Assembly: GCF_013328345.1 (NCBI RefSeq) | Contig: NZ_JABULX010000034.1 | Coordinates: 1-43,226 of the forward strand | Reading direction: 5' to 3' | DNA from: Marinifaba aquimaris | GTDB taxonomy: Bacteria; Pseudomonadota; Gammaproteobacteria; Enterobacterales; Alteromonadaceae | Length of the DNA: 43,226 nt | Shown: in pieces, positions 43,136 through 43,226 of the stretch | Layout of the letters: every line of letters begins with the position of its first letter | Position numbering within the stretch: position 1 is the first letter of the stretch | Position numbers and translations under genes: made by a program | Notes under the pieces: model-generated | Told to the model about the DNA's origin: nothing | Databases searched by the model: none | What the model saw: only the letters and a program-made list of their open reading frames with translations

Positions 43136-43226
43136 GGCATGATTATTTGGAGACTTTGTTAGAGGTAAAATTCAACTAACGAATGAGGTTAAAAATGCCA
43201 AAGAAAATATTAACAGCATAATTTGA

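Noticed and set aside
1-43226. CRISPR array, tRNA or rRNA genes
   Set aside because: No regularly spaced direct repeats and no cloverleaf or rRNA-like stretches were seen; the repeated elements are attC sites and IS ends.

Overview
The window looks like chromosomal DNA of a marine gammaproteobacterium, most likely of the Alteromonadales (Pseudoalteromonas, Shewanella or Colwellia type). This is inferred from the AT-rich codon use, integron attC-like sites, a PEP-CTERM protein with a sigma-54-like promoter, large chemoreceptors and many outer-membrane or exported proteins. No rRNA, tRNA or CRISPR array was seen.

Region 1 (about 1-12,000) is a decaying integron cassette array. Short, mostly unrelated genes on the plus strand are each followed by an attC-like site. 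The best pairs of conserved 7-mers lie at 593/1884, 2848/2902, 4068/4190 and 10558/10639. Several stop codons lie inside the attC site. Cassettes encode a membrane protein, a glycerophosphodiesterase-like pseudoenzyme, a reverse-strand RelA/SpoT-type (p)ppGpp synthetase homologue, a YefM-YoeB toxin-antitoxin pair, a GNAT acetyltransferase, a beta-propeller protein, an M23 peptidase lipoprotein and small exported or membrane proteins. Only a 59-codon C-terminal scrap of the integron integrase (IntI) remains, at 4819-4998. Two IS110-family elements sit in or against attC sites, and one IS3-family element has left several broken copies or ends. A PEP-CTERM gene with a sigma-54-like promoter lies in the middle.

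Region 2 (about 13,000-27,700) looks like stable chromosome. It has a Crp/Fnr regulator, a hydroxylaminobenzene-mutase-like protein, a GNAT, a DJ-1/PfpI protein lacking its nucleophilic Cys, DUF2306 and DUF1399 proteins, an exported esterase, an exported CHAT (caspase-like) protein, two VOC/DUF-type small enzymes, an intact glycerophosphodiesterase, and a compact operon of outer-membrane protein, periplasmic protein and orphan histidine kinase.

Region 3 (27,850-36,460) holds a 1232-aa chemoreceptor with four tandem PAS-like modules. Divergent from it is a second chemoreceptor broken by a nonsense codon and a frameshift. Then come a 604-aa repeat protein resembling an autotransporter passenger but lacking signal peptide and barrel, a DUF6010 protein and a TIGR03643 protein.

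Region 4 (36,560-43,226) is an insertion-sequence graveyard with IS3 (three kinds), IS30, IS66, IS110 and IS481 relics. Embedded in it are three small proteins that look like divergent members of one uncharacterised family, and a VOC protein.
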